Assembly (NCBI GenBank): GCA_024763595.1
Contig: JANTFK010000012.1
Span: 1-18,667, forward strand
DNA from: Bacteroidales bacterium
GTDB lineage: Bacteria > Bacteroidota > Bacteroidia > Bacteroidales > GCA-2748055
Reading direction: 5' to 3'
Length of the DNA stretch: 18,667 nt
Each line of letters starts with the position of its first letter. Position 1 is the stretch's first letter. Shown piece after piece: positions 1 to 8,124 of this stretch. The translations under genes and the position numbers were made by a program. Below the pieces are notes generated by a model. It saw only the letters and a program-made list of their open reading frames with translations. It was not told where the DNA came from and did no database searches.

Positions 1-1259
1 TTTTTAAGGCACCCATCGCGGGGATTGTGTTTGCCCTGGAGGTGATCATGCTGGATCTGACCATGTGGGCCATCATACCGTTGATGGTTGCTTCAGCAAC
101 TGCGGCACTAACTTCCTACCTGTTTCTGGGTCAGAATGTGCTCTATCCTTTTCATGTGCAGGAAACTTTTCAGATGGGCCATATCCACTTCTATCTGATC
201 CTGGGTGGACTGGTGGGGTTCTTGTCGGTTTATGCTATCAAGAGCTATAGCTGGATCACGGAGCTGTTCGAAAAGATTAACAGTCCATGGAGGCGGTTGC
301 TGCTGGCCGGTGGTTTTCTGGGAGTGATCATTTTTCTCTTTCCCTCGCTTTACGGGGAAGGGTATGAGGTCATCAACCTGGGATTGAGGGGCGATTATCT
401 GCATCTGTTTGAAAATACTTTTTTTGAAGGGTGGAGCCGGACCTTTATCCTGGTGGTATTTTACATGCTGTTGATTATCGGGATGAAAGTGATCGCCACC
501 ACCCTTACTTTTGCAGCCGGGGGAATAGGAGGTGTATTTGCCCCGTCGCTTTTTATGGGTGCCAATACGGGGCTTCTGTTCGGACTGGTGCTCACCCGAG
601 TGGGGGTCGATGTCTCTGTAAGTAACATGGCACTGGTTGGAATGGCCAGTATGATTGCCGGTGTGATCCATGCACCACTGACAGCGATTTTCCTGGTGGC
701 CGAGATTACAGGGGGGTATGAACTCTTTTTTCCCCTGATGCTCGCCTCTACCATCTCTTATGGAACAACCCGTTATTTTGCGAAGAATTCCGTCTATACC
801 ATGCAGCTGGCCAAGCGGGGAGAACTGATGACCCATCATAAGGACCGCAATATTTTGCTGATGATGAAAGTCTCCAACCTGATTGAAACCAACTTTAAAA
901 CTGTCAGGGAGGATGATACCCTCAGGGACCTGGTAAAAGTGATTACTACCTCCAGCCGAAATATCTTTCCGGTGGTGGATGAACATAATTACCTGAAAGG
1001 GATTGTCAAGCTGGATAATATCCGGCATATCATGTTTAACCAGGAGATGTATGATACTACCAGGGTCAGCGACCTGATGATCACCCCGGAATGGACCATC
1101 GAGAATACTGATCAGATGGAAGAGGTGGCCAGGAAGTTTACAGAAAGCGGACGCTATAACATTCCTGTATTGCAGCGTGGTAAATACCTGGGTTTTGTGT
1201 CCCGTGCCCGTGTATTCTCATCTTACCGGGAAATGCTCAAACAGTTTTCTGACGATTAA
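1..1259 (+). CDS. ClC-family chloride channel/transporter with C-terminal CBS pair (5' end missing)
   Basis: This is an integral membrane anion channel or transporter. The reading frame is open from the first complete codon (3-5) and begins inside a conserved helix reading FKAPIAGIVFALEV, so the true start and the selectivity motif carrying the external gating glutamate lie left of the window. The GTG at 27 is internal to that helix and is not the start. Further on the ClC signature GGIGGVFAPSLF is present (about 519-555), and a conserved pore tyrosine is likely at 795-797 (SVYTMQL). Hydrophobic helices continue to about 780. The last 130 or so residues form two CBS repeats, which bind adenine nucleotides in many ClC proteins. 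The residue after the conserved helix glutamate (39-41) is valine (42-44), where proton-coupled ClC-ec1 has glutamate. No terminator is visible before the sulfur operon. Family assignment is secure; channel versus exchanger is not. Confidence 0.93.
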   Translation, partial: FKAPIAGIVFALEVIMLDLTMWAIIPLMVASATAALTSYLFLGQNVLYPFHVQETFQMGHIHFYLILGGLVGFLSVYAIKSYSWITELFEKINSPWRRLLLAGGFLGVIIFLFPSLYGEGYEVINLGLRGDYLHLFENTFFEGWSRTFILVVFYMLLIIGMKVIATTLTFAAGGIGGVFAPSLFMGANTGLLFGLVLTRVGVDVSVSNMALVGMASMIAGVIHAPLTAIFLVAEITGGYELFFPLMLASTISYGTTRYFAKNSVYTMQLAKRGELMTHHKDRNILLMMKVSNLIETNFKTVREDDTLRDLVKVITTSSRNIFPVVDEHNYLKGIVKLDNIRHIMFNQEMYDTTRVSDLMITPEWTIENTDQMEEVARKFTESGRYNIPVLQRGKYLGFVSRARVFSSYREMLKQFSDD

Positions 1260-1327
1260 GGCTTTTAAAATTATTCTAAATTTCCCTGCTCCCCGCCTGA
1301 CAACCGTTCCGGCACAGATTATTTAAT

Positions 1328-1335
1328 TATGTTTG
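1328..1335 (+). promoter_or_regulatory. Candidate Bacteroidota -7 promoter box for the apr-qmo operon
   Basis: TATGTTTG matches the Bacteroidota -7 consensus TAnnTTTG at every fixed position and ends 24 bases before the aprB ATG, giving a short leader of roughly 15-20 bases. No clear TTG -33 element lies 17-23 bases upstream, so this may be weak or activator-dependent. It is the only good match in the 100-base gap between the ClC gene and aprB. Confidence 0.45.
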
Positions 1336-1359
1336 TGTGGTTCACCAACCAGTTTTCCT

Positions 1360-1794
1360 ATGCCGAGTTTTGTTATCAATGAAAAATGTGATGGTTGTAA
1401 AGCACAGGATCGCACAGCCTGCCAGTATATCTGCCCAAATGACCTGATGGTGCTTGACAGGGAGAAAAACAAGGCCTATAACAGGGCTGTGGATATGTGC
1501 TGGGAGTGCTACAGTTGTGTTAAGATTTGTCCCACCCAGGCCATAGAGATAAGGGGCTATGCCGATTTTATGCCCCTGGGTGGTGTGGTACAACCACTGA
1601 GAAGTACAGACTCCATCATGTGGTCGGTGAGATTTCGTAACAGGGCTGTCAAGCGCTTCAAGTTTCCCATACGTACTTCTCCCGAAGGCTCCATTGAACC
1701 AGATGCCGGGTTTGAGACCGGGACGGATGACCTGAAAGGGCCGGGATTGAGAACAGAACCGGATTCGCTGGGAACATCGCTGTTCACCAGATAA
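1360..1794 (+). CDS. aprB: Adenylylsulfate reductase, beta (iron-sulfur) subunit
   Basis: This is the electron-transfer subunit of dissimilatory APS reductase. It passes electrons between the Qmo complex and the FAD of AprA in the cytoplasm. The protein has 144 residues and opens with PSFVINEKCDGCKAQDRTAC. Eight cysteines suit two [4Fe-4S] clusters: C10, C13, C21, C25 and C47, C50, C53, C57. W48, inside the second motif (CWECYSC), matches a tryptophan proposed to relay electrons in the Archaeoglobus enzyme. The C-terminal third (WSVRFRNRAVKRFKFPIRTS onward) is the extended tail that wraps the alpha subunit in known AprBA structures. ATG 1360 was chosen because homologues begin MPSFV; the in-frame GTG at 1333 lies inside the candidate promoter box. 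There is no strong Shine-Dalgarno sequence. It is the first gene of the apr-qmo operon, with aprA 30 bases downstream. Cysteines and length are as expected for the family. Confidence 0.96.
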   Translation: MPSFVINEKCDGCKAQDRTACQYICPNDLMVLDREKNKAYNRAVDMCWECYSCVKICPTQAIEIRGYADFMPLGGVVQPLRSTDSIMWSVRFRNRAVKRFKFPIRTSPEGSIEPDAGFETGTDDLKGPGLRTEPDSLGTSLFTR

Positions 1795-1824
1795 ACTCCG
1801 GCCAAAAATTGAAAATCAGAAAAA

Positions 1825-3702
1825 ATGAATGCAGATAGTTTTGAAACGGTCGTCGTGGAAACCGATCTCCTGATCCTGGGTGGAGGTATGGCTGCATGTG
1901 GAGCAGCCTATGAAGCTTCCCACTGGGCCAAAAAACATAACCAGCGGGTAACACTGGTGGACAAGGCAGCCATGGAACGAAGCGGGGCAGTTGCCATGGG
2001 ACTCTCCGCCATCAACCTCTACCTGGGCCTGAAGGATGGACGCAACAGTGTGGATGATTATGTGCAGTATGTGAAGAACGACCTGATGGGAATTGCCCGG
2101 GATGATCTGGTAGCCAATATTGCCAGGCATGTGGATTCATCGGTACACCTGTTCGAAAAGTGGGGACTGCCCATATGGAAAGATGAGGATGGCAGGTATG
2201 TGAACGAGGGGAGGTGGCAGATCATGATCCACGGTGAAGCCTATAAAAATATTGTGTCCGAGGCGGCAAAAATGGCCCTGAAAGAGTTGGGAGAACATGG
2301 GAGCTATTATGAACGTATTTTCATTACCGAGCCTGTCATGGTTGATGATCGTTGCGTGGGGGCCGTCGGATTCAGCGTACGGGAGAACAAGTTCTACCTG
2401 TTCAAGGCAAAAGCGGTGCTGGATACCATGGGGGGTGCAGTCCATATTTTCCGTCCCCGGTCGGTGGGTGAGGGACTGGGAAGATCGTGGTACCCACCCT
2501 TTAACAGTGGGGCAAGTGCCTATTTCACACTGAAGGCAGGTGCTGAAATGACCTGCCAGGAGGTGCGGTTTGTACCGGTGCGTTTCAAAGATTCGTATGG
2601 TCCTGTGGGTGCCTGGTTCCTGCTGTTTAAATCAAAGGCAACCAATGCAAAAGGGGAGGATTATATGGAGACACGTGCGGCCGAACTTGAAAACTGGGCT
2701 CCGTACGGAACAGCCAGACCGACTCCGGCGAACCTTCGTAACTACCTGATGTTAAAGGAAATTGAAGAAGGTAACGGTCCCATATACATGCGCACGGACG
2801 AGGCCATCAGGGAGATGGTAGCACAAATACCGGATGAAAAGGAGGCCAGGAGAAAAATGAAAGAGCTGGAATCGGAGGCGTGGGAGGATTTTCTGGATAT
2901 GACGGTCAGCCAGGCGCTCAACTGGGCCTCCCATAATATTATGCCGGAAGAGACACCATCGGAGATATCCGCCTGTGAACCCTACTTCATCAGTTCCCAT
3001 TCAGGAGCATCAGGAGCCTGGATCAGTGGTCCTGAGGACCTGGCCCCGGATGCGCATTTTTGGGGTTACGGTAACATGACAACCGTAAAGGGACTTTTTG
3101 CTGCGGGAGATGCCTCCGGAGCCTCTTCCCATAAATTCTCCTCGGGCTCTTTTACAGAGGGGAGGATCGCTGCCAAAGCAGCTGTTGCGTTCTGTGTCGA
3201 TCATCCCGATCCGGTGCATGTCAGCGGAGAGCAGGTGGCAGCACTGAAGGAACAGGTGCTGAAACCCCTGCGTATTTTTGATGCACACAAGGACTATTCC
3301 AATGATCAGGAGGTGAACCCGCATTATATCAAGCCTAAAATGTTTATGTTCCGCCTGCAGAAGATCATGGATGAATATGCCGGCGGGGCCTCCGTTGGGT
3401 TCAGGACGTCCGGGGCCTTGCTGGAAAAGGGACTGGAATACCTGCAATATATGAAGGAAGATGCTGAAAAACTGGCGGCCGGGGATCTGAATGAACTGAT
3501 GCGCTGCTGGGAGAACACCCACAGGTTGTGGCAGGCTGAATCCCATATCCGGACCATCAGGTTCCGGGAAGAGACACGATGGCCGGGGTACTATTTCAGG
3601 ACGGATCATCCGGCCATGAAAGCGGAATGGGAAGCTTTTGCCAATTGCCGCTGGGACCCGGCATCGGGCGAATGGAAAATGATCAAAAGAGAAATTCTCT
3701 GA
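1825..3702 (+). CDS. aprA: Adenylylsulfate reductase, alpha (FAD, catalytic) subunit
   Basis: This is the catalytic flavoprotein (EC 1.8.99.2) interconverting APS with sulfite plus AMP through an FAD-sulfite adduct. It has 625 residues of the fumarate reductase/succinate dehydrogenase flavoprotein fold. The N-terminal dinucleotide-binding motif is LLILGGGMAACGAAYEA (about 15-31). ERSGAVAMGLSAINLY (51-66) contains N64, the likely equivalent of the substrate-site asparagine. CQEVRFVPVRFK and YGPVGAWF carry the conserved arginine region. FISSHSGASGAW holds H392, the likely active-site histidine, and GLFAAGDASG with SSGSFTEGRIAAKAA is the C-terminal FAD site. These strings are characteristic of AprA rather than SdhA or FrdA. 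The leader is A-rich. The tight coupling to aprB, and qmoA starting 16 bases later, support one transcript. Whether it belongs to the sulfate-reducer or sulfur-oxidiser lineage needs a tree. Confidence 0.97.
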   Translation: MNADSFETVVVETDLLILGGGMAACGAAYEASHWAKKHNQRVTLVDKAAMERSGAVAMGLSAINLYLGLKDGRNSVDDYVQYVKNDLMGIARDDLVANIARHVDSSVHLFEKWGLPIWKDEDGRYVNEGRWQIMIHGEAYKNIVSEAAKMALKELGEHGSYYERIFITEPVMVDDRCVGAVGFSVRENKFYLFKAKAVLDTMGGAVHIFRPRSVGEGLGRSWYPPFNSGASAYFTLKAGAEMTCQEVRFVPVRFKDSYGPVGAWFLLFKSKATNAKGEDYMETRAAELENWAPYGTARPTPANLRNYLMLKEIEEGNGPIYMRTDEAIREMVAQIPDEKEARRKMKELESEAWEDFLDMTVSQALNWASHNIMPEETPSEISACEPYFISSHSGASGAWISGPEDLAPDAHFWGYGNMTTVKGLFAAGDASGASSHKFSSGSFTEGRIAAKAAVAFCVDHPDPVHVSGEQVAALKEQVLKPLRIFDAHKDYSNDQEVNPHYIKPKMFMFRLQKIMDEYAGGASVGFRTSGALLEKGLEYLQYMKEDAEKLAAGDLNELMRCWENTHRLWQAESHIRTIRFREETRWPGYYFRTDHPAMKAEWEAFANCRWDPASGEWKMIKREIL

Positions 3703-3718
3703 CTTTATCTGATAACGC

Positions 3719-4909
3719 TTGAATTCGACAACATTGGTCATAGGGGGTGGAATCAGTGGCATCACGGCTGCTGCTGAGCTGGCTGATGCGGGCAGGCAGG
3801 TGGTGCTGATTGAAAAGGAGCCTTACCTGGGTGGCCATGTTGCGGGCTTCCATAACTACTTTCCCAAATTGTGTCCTCCTTCCTGTGGTCTGGAGATCAA
3901 TTATCAACGGATCCGCTCCAATCCGCGTATCAGTTACTACACAGGTGCCCGGGTGACAGCCATTGAAGGTGGGTATGGGCATTATGAGGTAACGATCACA
4001 CTGGAGCCCAGGCTGATCAACAACCGCTGTACTTCCTGCGGGAAATGTGCCGGGGTTTGCCCGGAAGAACCCAAAGCCGCTTATATACCCGGTGGACTTG
4101 CCTTCCCGATGAAGTATACCATACAGGCAGATCTTTGTAAAAAGGAGGCCTGTGGAAAATGCCTCGAGGTTTGCCCGTATGACGCGATTCAGCTGGATGC
4201 TTGTGCTGCTACAGTTGAAATAGAGGTAGGAAAAATAATTATTGCCACGGGCTGGAGCCTTTATGATGCCGGCAGGCTTGAGCATTATCATTATCAGCAG
4301 GAACAGGATGTGGTAACCAACCTGGAATTTGAACACCTGCTGGCTGCCACGACAAGGGAAAACAGGCAACTTACCAGGCCATCCGATGGCAAGGTTCCCG
4401 CGCGCATCGCATTTATTCAGTGTGCCGGATCAAGGGATGTGAACCACCTGCCCTATTGTTCAGCTGTTTGCTGTGGGGTATCCATCAAGCATGCCCTGAC
4501 CCTGGCTGAAGCATATCCGGATATCGCCACAGAAATATTTTACATCGATATCAGGTTACCGGGCCGGAACGAAAAATTGCTGGAACGGGCAAAAGCCACC
4601 GGCAGGATCAAATTCACCAAAGGCAAAGTGGGGCGGATTATACATCACAATAACCGCTCCGGGCTGACCCTCGAGGTGGAAGATGTGATGGCGGGTGGTA
4701 AACGGTACGATGCGTTTGATATGGTGGTGCTGGCCATGGGGATGACCCCCAATCATATTGACAAGGACCTGGCAGTTAATATGTATGGATTTTATCTGGA
4801 AGGACAACCTTCGGGTATCATAACCGCCTCCTCCTGTAAAAGGCCCATGGATGTCTCTTCATCGGTCAAGGATGCTACGGCTGCTGCCCTGAAGACAATG
4901 CGCAGGTGA
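3719..4909 (+). CDS. qmoA: Qmo complex subunit A, HdrA-like FAD protein
   Basis: QmoA is one of the two HdrA-related flavoproteins of the quinone-interacting membrane-bound oxidoreductase that couples AprBA to the menaquinone pool. It has 396 residues. The FAD-binding N-terminus is TLVIGGGISGITAAAELADA (5-24), followed by LGGHVAGFHNYFPKLCPPSC. Two ferredoxin-like motifs follow, C104-C107-C110-C114 and C140-C145-C148-C152. The HdrA-type signature FIQCAGSRD...YCSAVCC comes later, and a second FAD stretch (MVVLAMGMTPN) is near the C-terminus. The only start that keeps the whole FAD motif is TTG at 3719, because TAA at 3713-3715 closes the frame just upstream; a second TTG at 3734 would cut into the motif. 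TTG is an unusual start and no Shine-Dalgarno sequence is evident. The gene ends in a one-base overlap with the qmoB ATG. Confidence 0.93.
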   Translation: MNSTTLVIGGGISGITAAAELADAGRQVVLIEKEPYLGGHVAGFHNYFPKLCPPSCGLEINYQRIRSNPRISYYTGARVTAIEGGYGHYEVTITLEPRLINNRCTSCGKCAGVCPEEPKAAYIPGGLAFPMKYTIQADLCKKEACGKCLEVCPYDAIQLDACAATVEIEVGKIIIATGWSLYDAGRLEHYHYQQEQDVVTNLEFEHLLAATTRENRQLTRPSDGKVPARIAFIQCAGSRDVNHLPYCSAVCCGVSIKHALTLAEAYPDIATEIFYIDIRLPGRNEKLLERAKATGRIKFTKGKVGRIIHHNNRSGLTLEVEDVMAGGKRYDAFDMVVLAMGMTPNHIDKDLAVNMYGFYLEGQPSGIITASSCKRPMDVSSSVKDATAAALKTMRR

Positions 4910-7020
4910 TGATGGCGGAAAAGAAACATATGGCTCTGGCGCTGTGTTCGGGATGTGGTATCGGAGCCGCCCTGGACACGGATAAGCTGACAGCTGCTGC
5001 CACCGGGTTTGCCGGAAATCTTCCCTGTATGCAACATGAGGCCCTCTGCTCGGAATCGGGACTGGATGTGTTACACCGTTTTACAAAGGAACACGAAGTG
5101 GATCATCTGGCCATTGCTGCCTGTTCACCCAGGGTGAAATCCGAAGAATTTTCCCTGACCGGCATTTATGTGGAAAGGATCAATCTGCGTGAACAGGTGG
5201 CCTGGGTGATGGAACCCGGCGAAGAAGATACCCAGATGTGTGCAGAGGACCAGACCCGGATGGCACTGGCCAGGCTCCACTCCATATCAGAGATCCGTCC
5301 CTATGTGCCTGATCATGTCAACCGGGATATCCTGGTGGTGGGAGGAGGCATTGCCGGACTTACGGCTGCCAGGGAAGGGGCTGAAGCCGGCTATACCATT
5401 CACCTGGTGGAGAAACGGAAGATTCCGGGGGGTTATGCCGGCAGGTTGTACAAGCTTTCACCGGAAGGAGCCGGGAGAAACACGCTGTCAGAACCTGATA
5501 TTCAGGAATTGGTCCGGGAGGTACAGGAGAATCCCAATATAAATCTGCACCTGGAGACCACCATTCAATCCATATCGGGAGAACCCGGAAATTTTACGGT
5601 CCGCCTGCAGCATGAAAAGGAGCAAACCATTGGTGTGGGAGCAGTGGTGGTCTCTACCGGGTGGAAACCATATGATACAAACCGGCTGGGGCACCTGGGT
5701 TATGGTGCCTCCAGGGTGAAAACCCTGGAAGAGTTTGAACAATATGTCCGGACAGATGCAGTGCCCGGCCGTGTTCTTTTTATACTTTGTGCCGGGTCCC
5801 GGGATAAAGAGCACCTTCCATACTGTTCATCCTATTGTTGCAGTGCCTCCCTGAAACAGGCACTCTATGTGAGGGAGAAGAACCCGGATGCCGAGGTTTA
5901 CATCGTCTACCGGGATATCAGGACGGTTGGTTTCCAGGAAGAATTTTATAAAATGGTACAGGCCGATGATGCCATTTTAATGACCAAAGGTTCCGTTGAA
6001 TCTGTCCGGGAAGAGCATGGAGAAGTCCGGGTTGTGGTGAAAGATTCACTGATTGCCAATGAGGTCACCATTGCGGCCGATATGGTCGTCCTGGCCACCG
6101 GTATGGTTCCCAACTCTACAATCGACCTGCAGCTGCAATACAGGCAGGGGAGCGGTCTTCCGGAGATCGAATATGATTTTTCGGATTCTCACTTTATATG
6201 CTTCCCCTATGAGACCAGGAGGACGGGGATCTATGCAGCCGGAACGGTCAGGGCTCCCATGGACATTGAACAAAGCAGGGAGGATGGGGCAGGGGCCATG
6301 ATGAAAGCGATCCAGTCCGTTGAAAGTGTCAAAAGGGGCGAAGCGGTCCATCCCAGATCCGGGGATATGACCTTTCCGGAGCTCTTTATGGAGCGTTGCA
6401 CCGACTGTAAACGGTGTACCGAAGAGTGTCCTTTTGGAATGTATGATGAGAATGAAAAGGGAACCCCGCTTCCTAACCCGGCCCGCTGCCGCAGGTGTGG
6501 CATTTGCGTAGGGTCGTGCCCGGAGCGGGTTATAGGGTTTGCTGACTACGATATCAATTCCATTTCGGCCATGATCAAGGCAGTTGATGTACCGGATGAG
6601 TTTGAAGAAAAGCCCAGGATACTGCTCTTTATTTGCGAGAATGATGCTTATCCGGCACTGGATGCTGCTGGCGTCAGCAGATTGAGAATCAGTCCGTTTG
6701 TGCGTGTCATTCCCGTCCGGTGCCTGGGCTCCATCAATAAGGTATGGATCTCAGACGCCCTCGCCCACGGGTATGACGGGGTCCTGCAGATTGGCTGTAA
6801 ACCGGGGGATGATTACCAGTGTCATTTTATCCATGGAAGTGAGCTGACCAAAAAGCGGGGAGAAAACCTGCAGGAGACCCTGGAAACCATGATGCTTGAG
6901 CCGGAACGCATCCGGACACAATTTGTGGAGATTACGGAACATCATGCCATTGTTTCCATCATCAATGCGTATGTTGAAGAGCTGGAAGCGATTGGCCCCA
7001 ATCCGTTTAAAAGTATGTAG
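4909..7020 (+). CDS. qmoB: Qmo complex subunit B, HdrA-like FAD/Fe-S protein with MvhD-like tail
   Basis: QmoB is the larger HdrA-type subunit of the Qmo complex and probably the electron distributor toward AprBA. With ATG 4909 it has 703 residues. An N-terminal HdrA-like region with cysteines (LALCSGCGIG, 9-18) is followed by the FAD motif ILVVGGGIAGLTAAREGAEA (141-160) and the HdrA signature CAGSRDKEHLPYCSSYCC. Two [4Fe-4S] motifs are C497-C500-C503-C507 and C527-C530-C533-C537. The remaining part (about 560-703) resembles the MvhD/FrhD delta domain of hydrogenase-heterodisulfide reductase complexes (GYDGVLQIGCKPGDDYQC). Three candidate starts sit together, GTG 4906, ATG 4909 and ATG 4912. 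ATG 4909 shares one base with the qmoA stop (TGATG) and is preferred, but 4912 is equally possible. The stop codon directly abuts the qmoC ATG. Confidence 0.94.
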   Translation: MMAEKKHMALALCSGCGIGAALDTDKLTAAATGFAGNLPCMQHEALCSESGLDVLHRFTKEHEVDHLAIAACSPRVKSEEFSLTGIYVERINLREQVAWVMEPGEEDTQMCAEDQTRMALARLHSISEIRPYVPDHVNRDILVVGGGIAGLTAAREGAEAGYTIHLVEKRKIPGGYAGRLYKLSPEGAGRNTLSEPDIQELVREVQENPNINLHLETTIQSISGEPGNFTVRLQHEKEQTIGVGAVVVSTGWKPYDTNRLGHLGYGASRVKTLEEFEQYVRTDAVPGRVLFILCAGSRDKEHLPYCSSYCCSASLKQALYVREKNPDAEVYIVYRDIRTVGFQEEFYKMVQADDAILMTKGSVESVREEHGEVRVVVKDSLIANEVTIAADMVVLATGMVPNSTIDLQLQYRQGSGLPEIEYDFSDSHFICFPYETRRTGIYAAGTVRAPMDIEQSREDGAGAMMKAIQSVESVKRGEAVHPRSGDMTFPELFMERCTDCKRCTEECPFGMYDENEKGTPLPNPARCRRCGICVGSCPERVIGFADYDINSISAMIKAVDVPDEFEEKPRILLFICENDAYPALDAAGVSRLRISPFVRVIPVRCLGSINKVWISDALAHGYDGVLQIGCKPGDDYQCHFIHGSELTKKRGENLQETLETMMLEPERIRTQFVEITEHHAIVSIINAYVEELEAIGPNPFKSM

Positions 7021-8112
7021 ATGGAGCTTATAAAACCGGATATTGCTTTCAAAAGGGAGTTGAGCCGCCTGAGTGGTTCGCAGCTGAACCAGTGCATGCA
7101 ATGCGGAAATTGTTCTGCAGTTTGCTCACTGGCCCCCGCTGAAAGGCCTTTCCCAAGAAAGGAGATGATCTGGTCGGCATGGGGGATCAGGGAGAAATTG
7201 ATGGGGAACGTGGATGTCTGGTTATGTCATCAGTGTGGCGATTGCAGCACTTCCTGTCCCAGGGATGTAAAACCTGCTGATGTCATCGCTGCTGTCCGGC
7301 AGCAAACCTACCTCCATTATGCCCGTCCGCACTGGATGGGGAAACTGCTCAGCGATCCCGCCTGGCTTCCTGTTGCCATCGCTTTGCCTGTGGTGGTGAT
7401 CGTGGTGATTCTCATGCTGGCCGGTACGTTCAGGATCCCTGAAGGCCCTGTGGACTATTCCGCATTTTTCCCGCATGGCTGGCTCAATGGATCAATTTCC
7501 GTAATTACCCTGTTTTTCTACGGGCTGGCATTCCGCGGGCTCAGGAAGTTCTGGCAGGATATGCAACAACAGTTCCCTGCAGAGACCGGGCAGAAGCGCG
7601 GGTTGTCGCTGGTCATGGTACTGGGGGAAGTGTTATCCCATTCCAGTTTCTCGGGTTGTGAAGGGAAACCGGTCCGGAAGATTGCCCATATGATGCTCTT
7701 TTTCGGATTTGGATTGCTGATCCTGACAACCGCCTACGCCATCTATGCCACCATCAGCCATCACTATCCGCTTACCCTGAACAATCCCTTTAAAATGATG
7801 GCGAACCTGGCTTCGCTGATGATCTTTACCGGGCTGGGGATCATGGTGTCCCAGCGTTTGTTGAACAGGAGGGTATTCGGCCGGTCCGGTTATTCCGACT
7901 GGTTGCTGCTTGCCTCAATCGGGCTGCTGACCCTTTCGGGGCTGGTGGTGGAACTGGCCCGTTTCGGGAACTGGACCCTGGCGTACCACCTTTATTTCTT
8001 TCACCTGGTGTGTGTCTGGTTCGTGATCATCTACCTGCCTTATTCCAAAATGGGTCATATTTTCTTCCGGACTACGGCATTGATCTATGCCCGCCGGATT
8101 GGCAGGAAATAG
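7021..8112 (+). CDS. qmoC: Qmo complex subunit C, HdrC-like Fe-S plus heme b membrane subunit
   Basis: QmoC is the membrane anchor and quinone-reacting subunit of the Qmo complex. It has 363 residues. The N-terminal cytoplasmic domain is HdrC-like, with two four-cysteine motifs, C25-C28-C31-C35 and C69-C72-C75-C79. After residue 110 come about six hydrophobic segments (about 115-135, 157-172, 222-244, 260-278, 293-312, 323-342), matching the HdrE/NarI-type cytochrome b fold. Histidines within or beside helices (H223, H323, H328) are candidate heme b ligands, but I cannot assign them. The ATG follows the qmoB stop with no spacer, which indicates translational coupling. This is the last gene of the operon. 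Its stop lies 12 bases from the stop of the convergent kinase-MurQ gene, and no convincing terminator hairpin is visible between them. Confidence 0.93.
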   Translation: MELIKPDIAFKRELSRLSGSQLNQCMQCGNCSAVCSLAPAERPFPRKEMIWSAWGIREKLMGNVDVWLCHQCGDCSTSCPRDVKPADVIAAVRQQTYLHYARPHWMGKLLSDPAWLPVAIALPVVVIVVILMLAGTFRIPEGPVDYSAFFPHGWLNGSISVITLFFYGLAFRGLRKFWQDMQQQFPAETGQKRGLSLVMVLGEVLSHSSFSGCEGKPVRKIAHMMLFFGFGLLILTTAYAIYATISHHYPLTLNNPFKMMANLASLMIFTGLGIMVSQRLLNRRVFGRSGYSDWLLLASIGLLTLSGLVVELARFGNWTLAYHLYFFHLVCVWFVIIYLPYSKMGHIFFRTTALIYARRIGRK

Positions 8113-8124
8113 GAGGCGGGCTGT

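Noticed and set aside
108..1028. Long minus-strand open frame (306 codons) opposite the ClC gene
   Set aside because: It is antisense to clear ClC helices and CBS repeats, and its translation is rich in His, Gln and Pro with no recognisable domain.
1333..1335. GTG at 1333 as the aprB start
   Set aside because: It adds nine residues not typical of AprB and lies inside the candidate -7 box; ATG 1360 gives the family N-terminus.
3010..3765. Minus-strand open frame spanning the aprA-qmoA junction
   Set aside because: It is antisense to the conserved AprA C-terminal FAD site and the QmoA FAD motif; low-complexity translation.
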